A DNA stretch of 64,000 nucleotides from Epiperipatus broadwayi (GCA_028023455.1 JAQFVV010000278.1:312001-376000); one strand, 5' to 3'. Numbered from the stretch's first letter, positions 35,546 through 47,630 are shown. Translations and numbers: made by a program. The notes: generated by a model not told the origin, from the sequence alone.

Positions 35546-36320
35546 TATTATTGTTTCAAAGGTAAACTTTATTAAAAGTCAAAAAGGATTACTTGAATTA
35601 CATATGAAACAAATAATTAAATACAAGTTAATACATGATATTATATATGCAATAAAGGTTTACAATCTTGCATGTGATAGGGAAAAAAAACATGACTTAT
35701 AGCAATTGAAAAAAGAATGATTATTATATAACAAGTGTATGAAATTAGGTTTACAAAGAATTTTTAAATGAGATCTTGAGAACAATGCATGGAGGAACAT
35801 GATAATAAGAGGGGGAACATCTATGGGGTATGGAATTGCAATTGTTGTTAAATTATTATGATTGTATATAAATTGGGCCTATTTGGTGGGAAGGATGATA
35901 GTTTTCATGGCTGTCTTATTGTTCATGTGTTACATAAATTACATGTGAAAAACATGATGTTTAGATACAATTTGATGCATGAGATTACATATGCAATAAG
36001 GGTTTACAATTTTTCTAAAGATGATTTACAGTAGTTAGAAGAATAATAATTGTTGACATAACAAGATACATATTTCAAATTAGGTTTTTTTATAAATTTT
36101 AGAAAAGCATTATGAGATGAATACAAGGAAGCACAGGTGATATGTTTTATTACAATCAGGGATGGTGAATGGTGTTAGTGTTACATTGGTATATGACAAT
36201 ACATAAATTGTGTTTATTAGTTGGTGACCACTATAGGTTGTCAAGACTGTCTTATTGTACATGTGATAAGCATTTAAAATCTATGTGAGGTAAATTGATG
36301 GAGTGATATTGTAAACTCCT
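35546..36320 (-). repeat. 3' region of an old LINE, ~345-bp tandem units
   Basis: The minus strand ends in GTTTACC and an (ATT)n-like tail, with AATAAAG just upstream. The blocks around 35,605-35,760 recur at 35,950-36,100 ('ATGCAATAA', then 'GGTTTACAAT', then 'GATTTACAGTAGTT'-like), giving a period of about 345 bp. A third, weaker unit may start near 36,240. The same sequence recurs at 43,490-43,890. Confidence 0.7.
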
Positions 36321-37244
36321 TTGTATAAATGTGATGATGAGGTGGGTATAAGGTCTTATTATCAAGTGGTGCAGTCTTTCAGAGTTTACCCTGCTCTGAC
36401 ATTGAAGTTATGAATTTATATGTGGTAGACACATAAGCTGATTGAGGTTCCTGAGAGTGGCCTGGAAGTGGCATAGAGCACTGTTGGAATCTGTTATTGA
36501 TATAATGATGCACTTGAAAAGAAAATGTCATAAAAGGTGCAAAATGTTCCCCATGGTATGTTAATAATAAATTTTGACAAATTGTTGTCAGCATGTCAGG
36601 CATCTACAGTCTAGGAATAGAGGTTACAATCTTGTATTTTTCAATTTTAGTTTTTAAAAATTGTTTGCATTGGTCATGCTAAAACTTTGAAATGGCTTAG
36701 TCATTATTGGACTTGAAATATCTTTGCTATTTCTGACATGAGAGTTGTTCTTGAGGATGCTGGGATATGGTTTTCATAATATAAAGATGGCAATATGATA
36801 GAATAAATTTTGACACCAACGACATGGCAGTCATTTGATTGATTTTAACAATTTATAAATATCTTTTTTTACTAAAAAGCTTTTGTAAATTCAAAATTTT
36901 CTTAGAAAACATGTGTGGCATACTGAAATGTTAATAATTGGTTCAATATATTTTAAATTTACCAGAAATATTGCAAATTTTCAGTAGACTTTTGGAGTTT
37001 AAACTCCGAAAATTTTCCTTGTTGCCCAGCAATACTAAGGTTTACTTCTGCTAAAGAAATATTTTTTCTTGAAAATTATCCATTACACACACAAATTTTT
37101 AAAACAGTGTTATCTAATTAGGTCAACTTCAATCTTTGTGATGATTTGAAATGTATCTTTAAAAAACTAATATTATGCAATTTCTTGAGATTTGAAACAG
37201 GAGCTCATGGAGTGAACATGGTGATAGGACTAAGATTAACTACG
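36321..37244 (-). pseudogene. Old LINE body, unreadable part
   Basis: Lies between the 3' tail repeats and a (GTT)n tract. The minus frame 36,379-36,603 carries no clear domain. Probably part of the same minus-strand LINE as 39,500-43,270, by position only. Confidence 0.35.
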
Positions 37245-37318
37245 GAACTATTGTTGTTGTTGTTGTTGATGTTATTATTATTATTATTGTTATTATTGTT
37301 GTTGTTGTCTCAAGGTAA
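37245..37318. repeat. (GTT)n/(ATT)n tract plus LINE-tail stub
   Basis: A trinucleotide tract followed by 'TCAAGGTAAACTTTATT', the same junction as at 35,546 and 43,490. It marks an extremely 5'-truncated copy of the same minus-strand LINE 3' end, interrupted directly by family A. Confidence 0.75.
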
Positions 37319-37413
37319 ACTTTATTCTCAAATTTTCAAGCACCCTTCAACTATTCACACTCTCATATAACTGATACACATGACCACATACATGTAGAAA
37401 AGATAAATAATCA

Positions 37414-37470
37414 TCAACATATATAATTCATCCTAAACCAGCACTCATCAGTTGGTCCAGATTATCATCT
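37414..37470 (-). ncRNA. Family A hammerhead, degraded GAAA
   Basis: Minus strand: ACCAA, CUGAUGA, GUGCU, GGUUU, AGGAU, then GAAU. Stem II is partly lost and the GAAA box is mutated. Not expected to cleave. Confidence 0.65.
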
Positions 37471-37711
37471 CCCATATATATAAAATCAGTGCTCAGTTTA
37501 TATTAAGATAGCAAATCTTCATACTTTAATGGACAGGCTTCAATCTACTCCAACCTCCAACTTTTCAGCCATTCATATCATTGAAAATCTAATGATGAAA
37601 GCCCAAATACCATGCTGATGCCAATATTATTGCTATGCCCATGTTAACCTCTAAAGTATGAAGATTTTCTATCTTAATATAAACTGAGCACTGATTATAT
37701 ATATGTGTGGG

Positions 37712-37775
37712 AAATGATAATCTGGACTAACTGATGAGTGTTGGTTTAGCATGAAATACGTATATTGGTGATTAT
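37712..37775 (+). ncRNA. Family A hammerhead, all core residues present
   Basis: The best complete family A copy. AUAAUC, ACUAA, CUGAUGA (37,731-37,737), stem II GUGUU/AGCAU with two wobbles around GGUUU, GAAA, stem III AUA/UAU with a 2-nt loop, A as the cleavage nucleotide, then UUGGU and GAUUAU. Stem I has five pairs (one U-G) and an outer helix AUAAUC/GAUUAU across a UGG bulge. Core, stem I and stem III fit a type I hammerhead. Cleavage is predicted on the plus strand between UAUA and UUGG. The very short stem III suggests dimeric action, as known for minimal metazoan hammerheads. Confidence 0.85.
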
Positions 37776-37885
37776 TTATCTTTTCTACTTGTGTGTGGTC
37801 ATGTGTATCAGTTGTATAAGATAGTGTGAATAGTTGAAGGATGCTTGAAAATCGGAGTTCAAATCCCCTATATATATAATTTTGC

Positions 37886-39499
37886 TCCAGGTTTGTGTTT
37901 TCAATATTTAATTGTTATCTAAGATTTATAATGATATTATGTTTGTTATATGAATAATTACATGTGTATACATAAGTTTGTGTAAAATAAAGTATGTTAC
38001 TCTGATATAGATTATGCTATGATTATATATAGTTCATCGCAGAAAAATATCATATTGCTGAAATTATTACATATTTTGGGATAGTTATACAGTACATGGC
38101 CATCAGTTTCAAATTCAATCATACATTCATTCAGTGTTGGAGTATTTTTGACTAGTCACATAAATTTTATTGTGAAAATCTCAATAAAAATATAGTTGAG
38201 CTATGCCACTTTTGTTTCCAATTATGTTTATTAAATGTCTACAAAAGTTGTATCAGTTGGAAACATCTTGTGTGTATAAATCATGGGTCTAAACAATCTT
38301 GTTGTAGCAGAATCTTCCTGATTATCTTTGAAGATTATTTTTGCATGGTGTGCTAGGAGGATATACATTGGTCCATGGTTTACATATGACTATACGACAG
38401 AAAAATATCAGAGTAGATGTTTTTTATTATTCCTAGCTCTCGGCTGTTCAATTTTATTATGTAGAGTGATGTCTGGTGTTATTATGAAATAAAAAAGTGC
38501 AGCAAGTATACAGAATGTATACAAATGGAAGGTATCCACAAGGCCAGCTACTATTGCACCTCATTATGTGTTTATTATTGTATTTAGGAATATGCTATTT
38601 TGTCTATATGTTCTTAAGAGCAAATTATGGGTGCATTCAAAATCTGGTCAAGTGTATAGGAGATGGAGTTGTGGCACAGTCTGCAGAATGGACCAATATT
38701 TTTGTATGATCTGTGGAATCTAAGAAAATGGGATTTGGGTATGGCATGGAAGTTAACTTTCAACAAAAAGTCAAAAAACTTTAGGTTATAACAACCATTT
38801 TTGTATCAATGTAGCAATCGGACATTATTTTTTTAGTATTAGAGATGTGGAATCAGCAGACAGATTTGAGAACAATATGTCATATATGTGTCAGTATGTA
38901 TATTTATTTGGACTTAGAATGGATATTTGGTTGTAGATGTTTTTGAATTGGTCCATGATTTTTGATATGTATCCATATGATGGTGGAGGCCTATCTGTAG
39001 GCATTACTCAAAGTATGCATTCCAATACTGGAAACCATTCTACAATGGTCATTAGAAGGTTTATTCTTTTCTGAATGTGAAAAACATAAATAGAATGAAT
39101 ACCAAGTGCACTGAGGATAACCAGCCAGCCTAGATATTTTCTAGAGATGGCAACCATATTTTTTCACCATAACTTGTTACATGAATGGAGTGAAGACCAA
39201 ATCCATTGTGGATAACCAGCCAGACTAGATAATTTGTGATGGTATCCATCTTTTTTTCAACATTATAGCTTGTTACATAATGATGAATTCAAGGAAATGA
39301 AAGATTTTGCAAATTTTATAATGGGTGAATAATAGTTATCTCTGTGATGACAAGCTGGTTACAGAGAGATACCTTTGAGTATATTGAGAGGTAGGATTTG
39401 GAGAGAAAGGTAGGAATTTTTTGGCATCTTCTTTTTTAATATATTCTGGATCTTATGTCTCATTCTTTTGGTTCCCAGTGAAAAGGGAAACCAAGGATT
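37886..39499 (-). pseudogene. Old LINE, unreadable C-terminal part
   Basis: By position this lies between the RT motifs at 39.6-40.2 kb and the 3' region. No clean frame on either strand. Called part of the LINE only because of its neighbours. Confidence 0.3.
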
Positions 39500-42400
39500 G
39501 CAGTCAACTTACTATGGCACTTTGTGTATATGGTTTGCTATAAAAAGTAACCAGGAAGATTTTTTGTTCATGTTAAACTTGAGATTAGAGATATCAACAT
39601 AATTGTCAAAACTTTCTAATTGATAACTGCTTTTTTGGAATTAGAAAAGTGATGTCATTCATGTACACTACGCAAGGCCGTATACACTCATACGTGGTAT
39701 TTGAAGGCATGGGATTTCTTGTGGATTTCCATTAAAAGAGAATTGAGGTATACTGTGAATTATGGAGCTGAGGAGTGGTTCTAGTGGAATGGATTTACTT
39801 GGAACAAATAATAGTGAAGACCTTCCATTGAGAGTTCAGTTTTTTTCATGGCTAAGCAATAAGTTAGTTATTGAATATAGCATGGTGCAATGTATTGATG
39901 TGTCTTTATACATGTGAATTAAGATGTTAACAGAGACTGAATCAAAAGCAGCCTAAATGTCTATCTGTATGGCTATAGATACATGTTTTTTGTTTTCAAA
40001 CTGAATCTATGGTTGTCCTAAATGTAAAAGATGTGACATTTTTGCATATTGCATGGGTGAGAATATGTGTTTCTGTTTTGTTCTTTAACACTTTTTTAAA
40101 AAATTTTAGATTCAAAGGTCTTACTGAGATTGGCTGCAGATTGGATAAACTGGATACCGATGCTGATTTTTTGTTGAATGGTACTAAAGCAATTGGATAT
40201 AGCCATTGTATATTGTAGAGCTTTTGTGTCATATAATTTTCAAGTTATGTAAGTATGTAACTGAAAAGTGACTAAGATGTGAAAAAATAGGCATAGAATT
40301 CAGGCCTTGGGTGACATGTATTTGCAGTTGTAGCAAGTTTGATTTCTAACTCAGTAGTAAAGAATGGAGTGTCTGTTTCAGGTTTGCCAAATAAATCTGA
40401 GGGTGATTTGAAAGCCCCCTGAGTTTTCATCTTTTGTTTAAAATTGTGCTTTCTATGTCAAGTGCCATGGAGAGCAATAGTTGAAGGATAGACCAGAGAC
40501 CATTGAATGTAGGTCTGGGTCCATATATGCTGATTGGTGAGGCAAATATTTTTTCTTGGTAGCTATTTACAGTTTAAGGTTGTTGCCTGAATTGTTATAT
40601 GCATCAGTATGATTTGTTCAATGTATGTGTAGTTGTCAATAGCAGATCTGTGCATGATCATGCTTTTGTGGAGCTCATCTGTTAAGGTTAACAATCTGGA
40701 AGGGGAGGAGAGATTCAGATAATATATTTAATTTTGCAAGATAATATATTGATGTAAGTATAATATCTTTGAACAGGCTTAAATAGCATGTCTTTGAGTA
40801 TGTAGAGCATTACATAAGTTTCTGAATATAGAAACTCAGGAGTGTTTTCTGAGAAAAGTATTTCTATAGTTCCTTAAAGGTTAATTGGGGCTGTGTACAT
40901 TGTAGTTAAATCATCTGAAATCATATGTGCAGAGTGGTTTGAAAAAGGAAAATGATAGTGTGTAAAGTTGATGTGATGATGGAGCAAGGGTGAATAAAAA
41001 CATAGGTTTGTGAGAGAGGTATGATAGTTGTCATAGAATGAAATTGAGTTTGGGAGAATAAATCTCTTAGCATTCATAAGTGGTTAAATGATTTGATGTA
41101 TCCATATAGGGATTAAGAAACTGTCATTCATATTAAAATCATCTATAAGAATGACCAAGTACAGTGATGATGAAAGTAGAGAATTGATATTTCATATAAT
41201 TATAGTGGTAGCAGGTGGGATATACATATATATTATGTTGAGAGATATATTATGATGATAAAATGTGATTATTAAGAGGTGGAATCAATACAGATTACCT
41301 TAAATGATGTAAGAGGGCAGTCTGAGGATATAACCATGTCAGTATTTTCTAATAGTGATGATGCATCTCTGGAGTAGACATAGAAGCATTGTTTACTCAT
41401 TTGAGATGAAGGATCAATTTGAGATCCACTGCACATTTTTGTTTTAAGTAGTCCAAGGAAATTTAGCTTCATAATATGAACCCGTTTGTTGAGCTGGTGA
41501 TTTATTTGTAGCTGTGTTAAATCTCAGACAATGAGTGCTGCTATTTTTAGCTTTATAATAATTACAAGGATATTATGGTTATGTAAGTGGATATATTTGT
41601 ACAGGGTATCTAATTACTTACAAATTATTGATTATTATAAATCAGGCACTAGGTAGATTTCAACTTTTAAGAATCTTAAATGTTGACTGTTTCACAAGGA
41701 TAAACTTTTTCACTATTGTTTTCTTGCTGTTAATGATAATGGGTATTGGCTTACATGATTTTGCATTTAAGAGTAATCTCGTATGTTTGTATTTGATTAT
41801 TATTCAGACTGCAGGTAGATGAATCCATGTAGCTGGGTTTTGGGATCCAACCTCCATGAACATTAAGTCACAGTAACTTATCAGATGATGGCAATTGACT
41901 AAGCTTTGCATTGTCACTTTTTGCTTTTTTGACTCATGGTTCTTGCCTGGCTATTCAAATCCACTTTTTCCCTCTGAGAGAATCTTCAATAAATGGAAAA
42001 CATAGTGTTAGACTGTCTATAATAAGACTGGTAGACTTATTTATTATTTTAGATTGTTATCAGAAGAACTTTGTAAAGTTTTAAACTTTGAAGCAGCATT
42101 TGTTGTCTTCAACTGGTTCTAGATCGTTTATTAATTTTCATGTATGTTGGGTTGTCATTATACTTTGGCTGACTGATGTTTGCATGTGTGATGTGGCTTG
42201 ATGAATTCAGTCTATAGAGAGATTTAATAGTCAAACATCTACATTTATTAGATTTTGCTGTAGTGACAATGGTTGGATGATAACAATTTGTCTATTTGTA
42301 AGTTGGAAGTGTGTTGATGTCAGTGAAATAGCTTTGATTGTGATTGCATTGAGTGACCAGATTGCCCATTTAGTAAAATTGTAAGCATTTGATGATTAGA

Positions 42401-43270
42401 CATTGTATATCTAGATGACCACTGTGGCCACAGGAGTAGCATTGTGGCTTTAGATCTCTTATGTAGTGACAGAGCATAGCCACTTAATCAGTGATTCGAG
42501 TGAAAACGGTTGCTGGATCCTATATCTTTGTTGAGTTTGACTTAAAAAGTTTTTGCTGTAAACTAGGAAGGGGGTATTTTTTAAATTTTTAGGTTGTAGT
42601 GTGATCACTCTTCCAAATGGATCCATCATTTTCTCAAAATCTTCAATGGTATAACTAATAAATGTGTTTTTGAGGGCACCAATAATAAAATTCTGGTAGT
42701 TTTCACTTATAGCAACAAGTATGCTAGCATTGAAGTAGTTTCTTGTCTCACAATATGGAATACAAAGATATTTAAGATTGGAATGGACAGTAATGTGAAG
42801 AAATATTACATAGTCCATGCAGGTTGAAAGCTATATGTATATATAGAGAACTATAGATCTTTGGAAGAAAAAGTGACAGAATGTAGTAAAAAGCCCTCTC
42901 AAAAATGTCTTTGGAACTGTACTACTGAACCTGTCAATAACACATTCTAGCATACCTCTGTCAATATTGTGGGGGAGGAGTTCATTATCGTAGCTTTTTA
43001 ATTCAAGATTTTTAATATCACTTATTGTAGATTTTTGAATCAAATTTTTTTGTTTGAGTCGAAAAGCTAAGAGTTATTTTTTTTTATTTTTGCATATGTA
43101 TTCTTTGAATTTATAGTAGGATTCACTGATAAAATATTTTTGGCTCCAACCTCTTGGAAATGTTGTTGTGTGGTTGCCATCATTTTTGTTCTTAATATTA
43201 ATCCAAAAATCCATTTTTGTTATTTTTCTATAGCACACATCAGAAATTTTATATAAAAGCAATTTATGTG
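39500..43270 (-). pseudogene. Ancient LINE (ORF1 remnant, EN, RT), minus strand
   Basis: Broken minus-strand frames in order from high to low coordinate. 43,262-42,459 (three pieces) is perhaps an ORF1-type segment, function unknown. 41,472-41,272 and 41,077-40,874 may be endonuclease remains. 40,232-39,996 has 'ALVPFNKKSASVSSLSNLQP' and 'ISVRPLNLKFFKKVLKN', like the fingers region of LINE RT (NYRPIS…KIxxKVL). 39,830-39,690 reads 'FTVYLNSLLMEIHKK' (motif B region). About 39,690-39,640 reads 'VHMNDITFLIP', which aligns with the YxDD motif. Heavily decayed, many stops. The RT assignment is reasonable; the clade is undetermined. Confidence 0.55.
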
Positions 43271-43390
43271 ATTAGATCAGTTCTGATTTTTGAAAAAAAA
43301 TAGTAATTATATTTCAAAAAATATATTACTTCATAATTTGTTAGAATTTGTTATCTATCTTTGAAAACTGTCCTGCATCTAAGACCAATG

Positions 43391-43415
43391 TTTATCATCA
43401 TCATCATCATCATCA

Positions 43416-43464
<49 letters not shown>

Positions 43465-43990
43465 GATGATGATGATGATGATGATGATGTTTCATAGGTA
43501 AACATTTATTGAGACTCAAAAGGGTTACATAAAATACATGTCAAAACATGAGATCTTAGATACAAATTGATACATAATATGATACATGCCATAAAGTTTT
43601 ACAAACTTGATTGTAATAGAAAAAGCATGGTTTACAGTAATTCAAAGAATAATGATTATTACATAAAAAGACACATGTGTCAAATTAGATTTACATAAAA
43701 TTTTTGAATGTGATATTAAAAAAATACATAGAACCATTCTAATAGCATGAATGAAAACATATATTGAAAGTTTGAAATTGGTGTTAAAGTGATATATTGC
43801 TGTAAATAAGTTGAGTTTATTTGGTTGCGAGTATTATAATTTTCATGGCTACATCTTATGATTTATTTGTTACATAAGTTGCGTGTGAAAAACAATAATA
43901 ATAAATAATAATGATAATGATGATGATGATTATGATGATGATGATGATGATGATTATAATAATAATAATAATAGTTATTTTATTATTATT
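43391..43990 (-). repeat. Second copy of the old LINE 3' region, microsatellite-flanked
   Basis: (TCA)n-(TTA)n-(TGA)n at 43,393-43,490 joins 'GTTTCATAGGTAAACATTTA', the 3' tail junction of the minus-strand LINE. About 400 bp then align with 35,560-35,960. The copy ends in another (AAT)n-(TGA)n block at 43,895-43,970. Severely 5'-truncated. Confidence 0.78.
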
Positions 43991-45055
43991 ATTTACTATT
44001 TTAATACTTAAAGAGTTCAAATGTGATTTTTCCGAATACTTTTCATTTGTAAATCTATATTTTTGATTAAGAATGTCATATTTATTAAATTATATTCCTA
44101 GAATAAAAGATTAAAAAACAAAAAATTTGAACATTTACCTCAAATTGCCACTAGGTTTTGGTGGAAAACAATGCAATATAAAGTGGGTTAAATAACAACT
44201 AAATTTATATTTTAACTTTAGTATCACATTAAAAAATGTAATATTGTTTAAATAAAATTTGTGTTTGCATGATTATAGAATGTTAATTGTTTTCTATGTG
44301 ATCAATTATGAATAAATATATACCCAACAGAGGTTGGTGGATTGTTTTCATAAGTTTGTAAAAAAAAATTATAAATAAATAGTCTAAGTTAAATTAATGT
44401 TTTTGAATACATATACATCTGGGCATGACCAACAAATGAAATGTTATAACTAATTTTTTGAGTATCTTCACTTAAATAGATTTCTCATGCAGCACAAAAT
44501 AATTATTTGCATTCACTGCTTAGGATATATATATATGTGTGTGTTAATAATTTAAACAAATTTATTTAACACAGTATTCAAAATTAAATAATATATTTTT
44601 TACTGAAAGTACTTTCGATTGTTTCACGGACAATCTTCATATATATATAACGATTAGAAAATCTAATAATTTTTTCAAACAACTGTGAAACTATTACAAT
44701 TTAAATTTAAACACAGCATCATTTATAACATCTTAACTCAAAATTTCACAAATGTTTGGCTAAAAGATTTTTATTTGCATAAGCTTTAAAATCTATATTC
44801 TCCTGTGAATGTTTGAATTAGATGGTATATAAATGATGTTATGTTTACATAAGCACTGTAATTGTTTCATAAATTTTTGACATTTTTTTTATTATTAATT
44901 ATATACATCTGTAATATCTAATATGTATACAATCATTTTGTTTTGACTGATTAATCTAGTAATGTTTGGTGCTAAAATATTTATCACCAGTAATTAATTT
45001 ATTAGTCATGACTGGAGAGATTACATATGAGTTAAAAATAGTGTTGTTTTTATTA
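43991..45055. other. AT-rich stretch, no gene seen
   Basis: A short inverted pair near 44,603-44,620 (GAAAGTACTTTC) and (AT)n patches. No coding region. Confidence 0.45.
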
Positions 45056-45272
45056 AATAATATTTATATTGAATAATAAATGGTAATAATATTTTATGTT
45101 CACTTTATAAAAAATATAATTTTCCAAAGCTTTCTAGATAAAATTATAATATAAATAATATTTTTATTTAACAAATATTAATTTTAAAATGTGTATTAAT
45201 TAAGGATTGATATATGAGTGCGTGAACTTATAAAGTGAAAATGTAGATTTATTATATTAGTTAAAACAAACA
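45056..45272. repeat. Old dispersed repeat R, left part
   Basis: Blocks such as 'TAATAAATGGTAA', 'TATTTTATGTT' and 'TTAATTAAGGATTGATATAT' recur in the same order at 50,030-50,260. The right part of the same repeat resumes at about 46,368 ('CTATGATTACAGTAAATAAC' and 'TTTGGCTGTATATTA'), so everything between has been inserted into it. Family unknown. Confidence 0.65.
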
Positions 45273-45274
45273 TT

Positions 45275-45335
45275 ATGCCAACTGATGAGTGCTGGTTCTA
45301 AATGAAATGCATCTGGGTGCTCATTTGTCTTTTAT
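45275..45335 (+). ncRNA. Family A hammerhead fragment, degraded
   Basis: GCCAA, CUGAUGA (45,282-45,288), GUGCU, then GGUUCUAAAU and GAAAUGCAUCUGGGU. Core boxes are present but stem II no longer pairs. Isolated from any monomer body. Confidence 0.6.
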
Positions 45336-45644
45336 TATATCTTTATTTAAGTAAATTTTAAAAATGGGGAAGTATGGAGGTGTTTATTATATCTATAAGA
45401 TCTTACACACGGGAAAGAGAAAGGTTAGTGACTTCGTGTGTGTAAAATAAATAAAAAATCATATTATTTTTTAACCGAGATTTAAAGTTTACATCTGTGC
45501 TAAAGATAATGTCTAGTTTCGATAATGATTAGTAATAGTCATTATTGTATTTATCTGAAATGGATGGCATCAAAGTTGTGAGTGGAGGAAGTTTGACAAT
45601 GGTAAATGAAAATGTAACAATTTAAATAACTATGATTACAATTA

Positions 45645-46140
45645 GCATTTATTTTTTATAGCGTCTGTATACAATTGTAATCACATTCATATCGGCTTTA
45701 ACCAAATTGTGCAAACGCTTTTAACGAATGTTAAATAATAAATGAATACCCTCTGACCCATACAAGATATAGAATTTATGCAGCAATAAAAGGAATCCTC
45801 TTATTACTATGACTCAAATATTTATATATGAGCACATCTGAAGTACTGGCACAGAAGGTATTTCATCGGCGTCATTCATTCATAAGTTATATATAGTAAT
45901 TCAAAGTGACTGTTCTATAGTCACACCTTCTGTGCCAGTACTTCAGATTTGCTCATATATAAATATTTGAGTTGTAGTAATAAGAGGATTCCTTTTATTG
46001 CTGCATAAATTCTATATCTTGTATGGGTGAGAGGGTATTCATTTATTATTTAACATTCGTTAAAAGCGTTTGCACAATTTGGTTAAAGCCGATATGAATG
46101 TGATTACAATTGTATACAGACGCTATAAAAAATAAATGCT
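45645..46140. mobile_element. Foldback element, ~220-bp arms
   Basis: Left arm about 45,645-45,870 and right arm about 45,930-46,140 are reverse complements with few changes (for example 'GCGTCTGTATACAATTGTAA' at the outer end and 'CTTCTGTGCCAGTACTTCAG' near the loop). The loop is about 60 bp and contains the small palindrome GTGACTGTTCTATAGTCAC. No protein. The 16.4-kb region has a weak relative ('TTGTGCATACGCTTTTAAC'). Confidence 0.85.
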
Positions 46141-46189
46141 GATTTATGTATATGATTAATTTCAGTTGGAATGACGTTCAGTAAATTCT

Positions 46190-46335
46190 AGTAAATTTCA
46201 TCGGCATCATTCATTCATAAGTTATATATAGTAATTCAAAGTGACTGTTCTATAGTCACACCTTCTGTGCCAGTACTTCAGATTTGCTCATATATAAATA
46301 TTTGAGTCGTAGTAATATGATTACAATTGTAAATT
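46190..46335. repeat. Direct duplicate of the foldback loop and inner arm
   Basis: The segment from 'TTTCATCGGCATCATTC' to 'TTTGAGTCGTAGTAATATG' repeats 45,860-45,990 in the same orientation with only a few base changes, then ends in 'GATTACAATTGTAA' like the outer arm. It looks like a deleted second copy of the foldback, or a recombination product. Confidence 0.75.
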
Positions 46336-46734
46336 AGTGATCAGAATAATGCACATGTGCTACCTTATTATATCTATGATTACAGTAAATAACTTTGGCT
46401 GTATATTACATATTTTTAACTCGAAACAGAGCAAAGATATTTTATCTTTGTCACTCACCAGAGAGTTAAATATTGTTAATACATAATGAAATATACTTCT
46501 GCCCCATTTCCTGATTATTATATCCAAATTAAAAAAAAAAAAAAATTAAATTGAAAATGCTAAATAAATATGTTTACTTACTTCAATTATTATTATTGCA
46601 TAATAATAAATTCTAACAAAAGGGTATCCAACAATTAATAATATTTCTGTAGTGTATTTTTCATAACATCACTCTCATACAAGGTAAGAAATGTTTTCTA
46701 TCCACTTTTAACACCTTGTAGAGGGATGTAATCA

Positions 46735-46870
46735 TAAACATATGATGAAAGACATGAAAATATTTATGATCCCCTAAGTTGCACATTTCGTACTGAACTG
46801 GCACTCATCAGTTAGCCCAGACTACAATCTCCTTCATATATCTTTAACACTGTTCGGCATATATATATAT
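46735..46870 (-). repeat. Family A fragment with hammerhead
   Basis: Isolated minus-oriented piece of family A. It keeps the HHR, the CACATGT-type block is degraded, and the 'CTTTAACACTGTTCGG' side replaces the usual 'ATCAGTGCTCAG'. Confidence 0.65.
46783..46838 (-). ncRNA. Family A hammerhead with covarying stem I
   Basis: Minus strand: CUAA, CUGAUGA, stem II GUGC/GUAC (4 bp, one wobble), GAAA, then UGUGCAAC and UUAG. Both core boxes are intact. Stem I is CUAA/UUAG here instead of CCAA/UUGG, a compensatory change. Stem III lacks the A-U closing pair, so activity is uncertain. Confidence 0.72.
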
Positions 46871-47630
46871 ATATAACAAATTACAACAGCTTAATTGATG
46901 TGTCAAATGTGCAGCCCTCACAACTTTAATACATATCACTGGCATAATGAAAATTATACTACAGAAATATTATTCACTATTGGATAATCTCCAATCTAAT
47001 GACTGACTAATAAAAATTATTAATATACTTGTAATAAAAGGGTATGAAATAATATTGTTTTACAATATTACATTGATTTTTTTTTATTTCTTAACAGAAG
47101 TGAAATGTACTTTTTAAGTTTGTAAAATTTATTATTAAAAATAGAGACGGTACTTATAATTATTAATTTATTGTTTTTATTATTATTTATTTCGTGTTTT
47201 AATTATCATTTATGTTGTATATATTGTATAATAAAATTAATGTTATTATCAATGTCATGGTTTCTTATTATCTAAATTGTATTAATGTATTTACTTTACT
47301 TTGAGGATAATGCAAATTTATCAGTTGCGGTTGGTTTATTGCATTTATTTGTTATGATACGGTTATAATAAAATTATGATATAACACGTTACATGCACTA
47401 TGACTATAGACCATAATGTCATTGGAGCAGAATAAAGAAGTGACATCCATAATGATATGAATGACATATATATCTTGCAGAGTGCTCATCAACATTAGCA
47501 AATTATAAATGTTTGCATGTTATGATATATACACTGTCTTAACATTTGACTCCATTTCCATTACAAAGCAGTCACCATTACATTGCATTATTATATTTCT
47601 TCCGTTTGAATCTATGGCTTTCCAACTTTA

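Larger units (their letters stand above)
37319..37885. repeat. Family A, inverted pair
   Basis: A minus unit (tRNA-like end at 37,325, HHR at 37,414-37,470) flips near 37,655 into a plus unit (HHR at 37,712-37,775) that ends with 'GAGTTCAAATCCCC' and an (AT)n. Same head-to-head architecture as at 20.2-21.2 kb, but with a different flip point. Confidence 0.82.
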
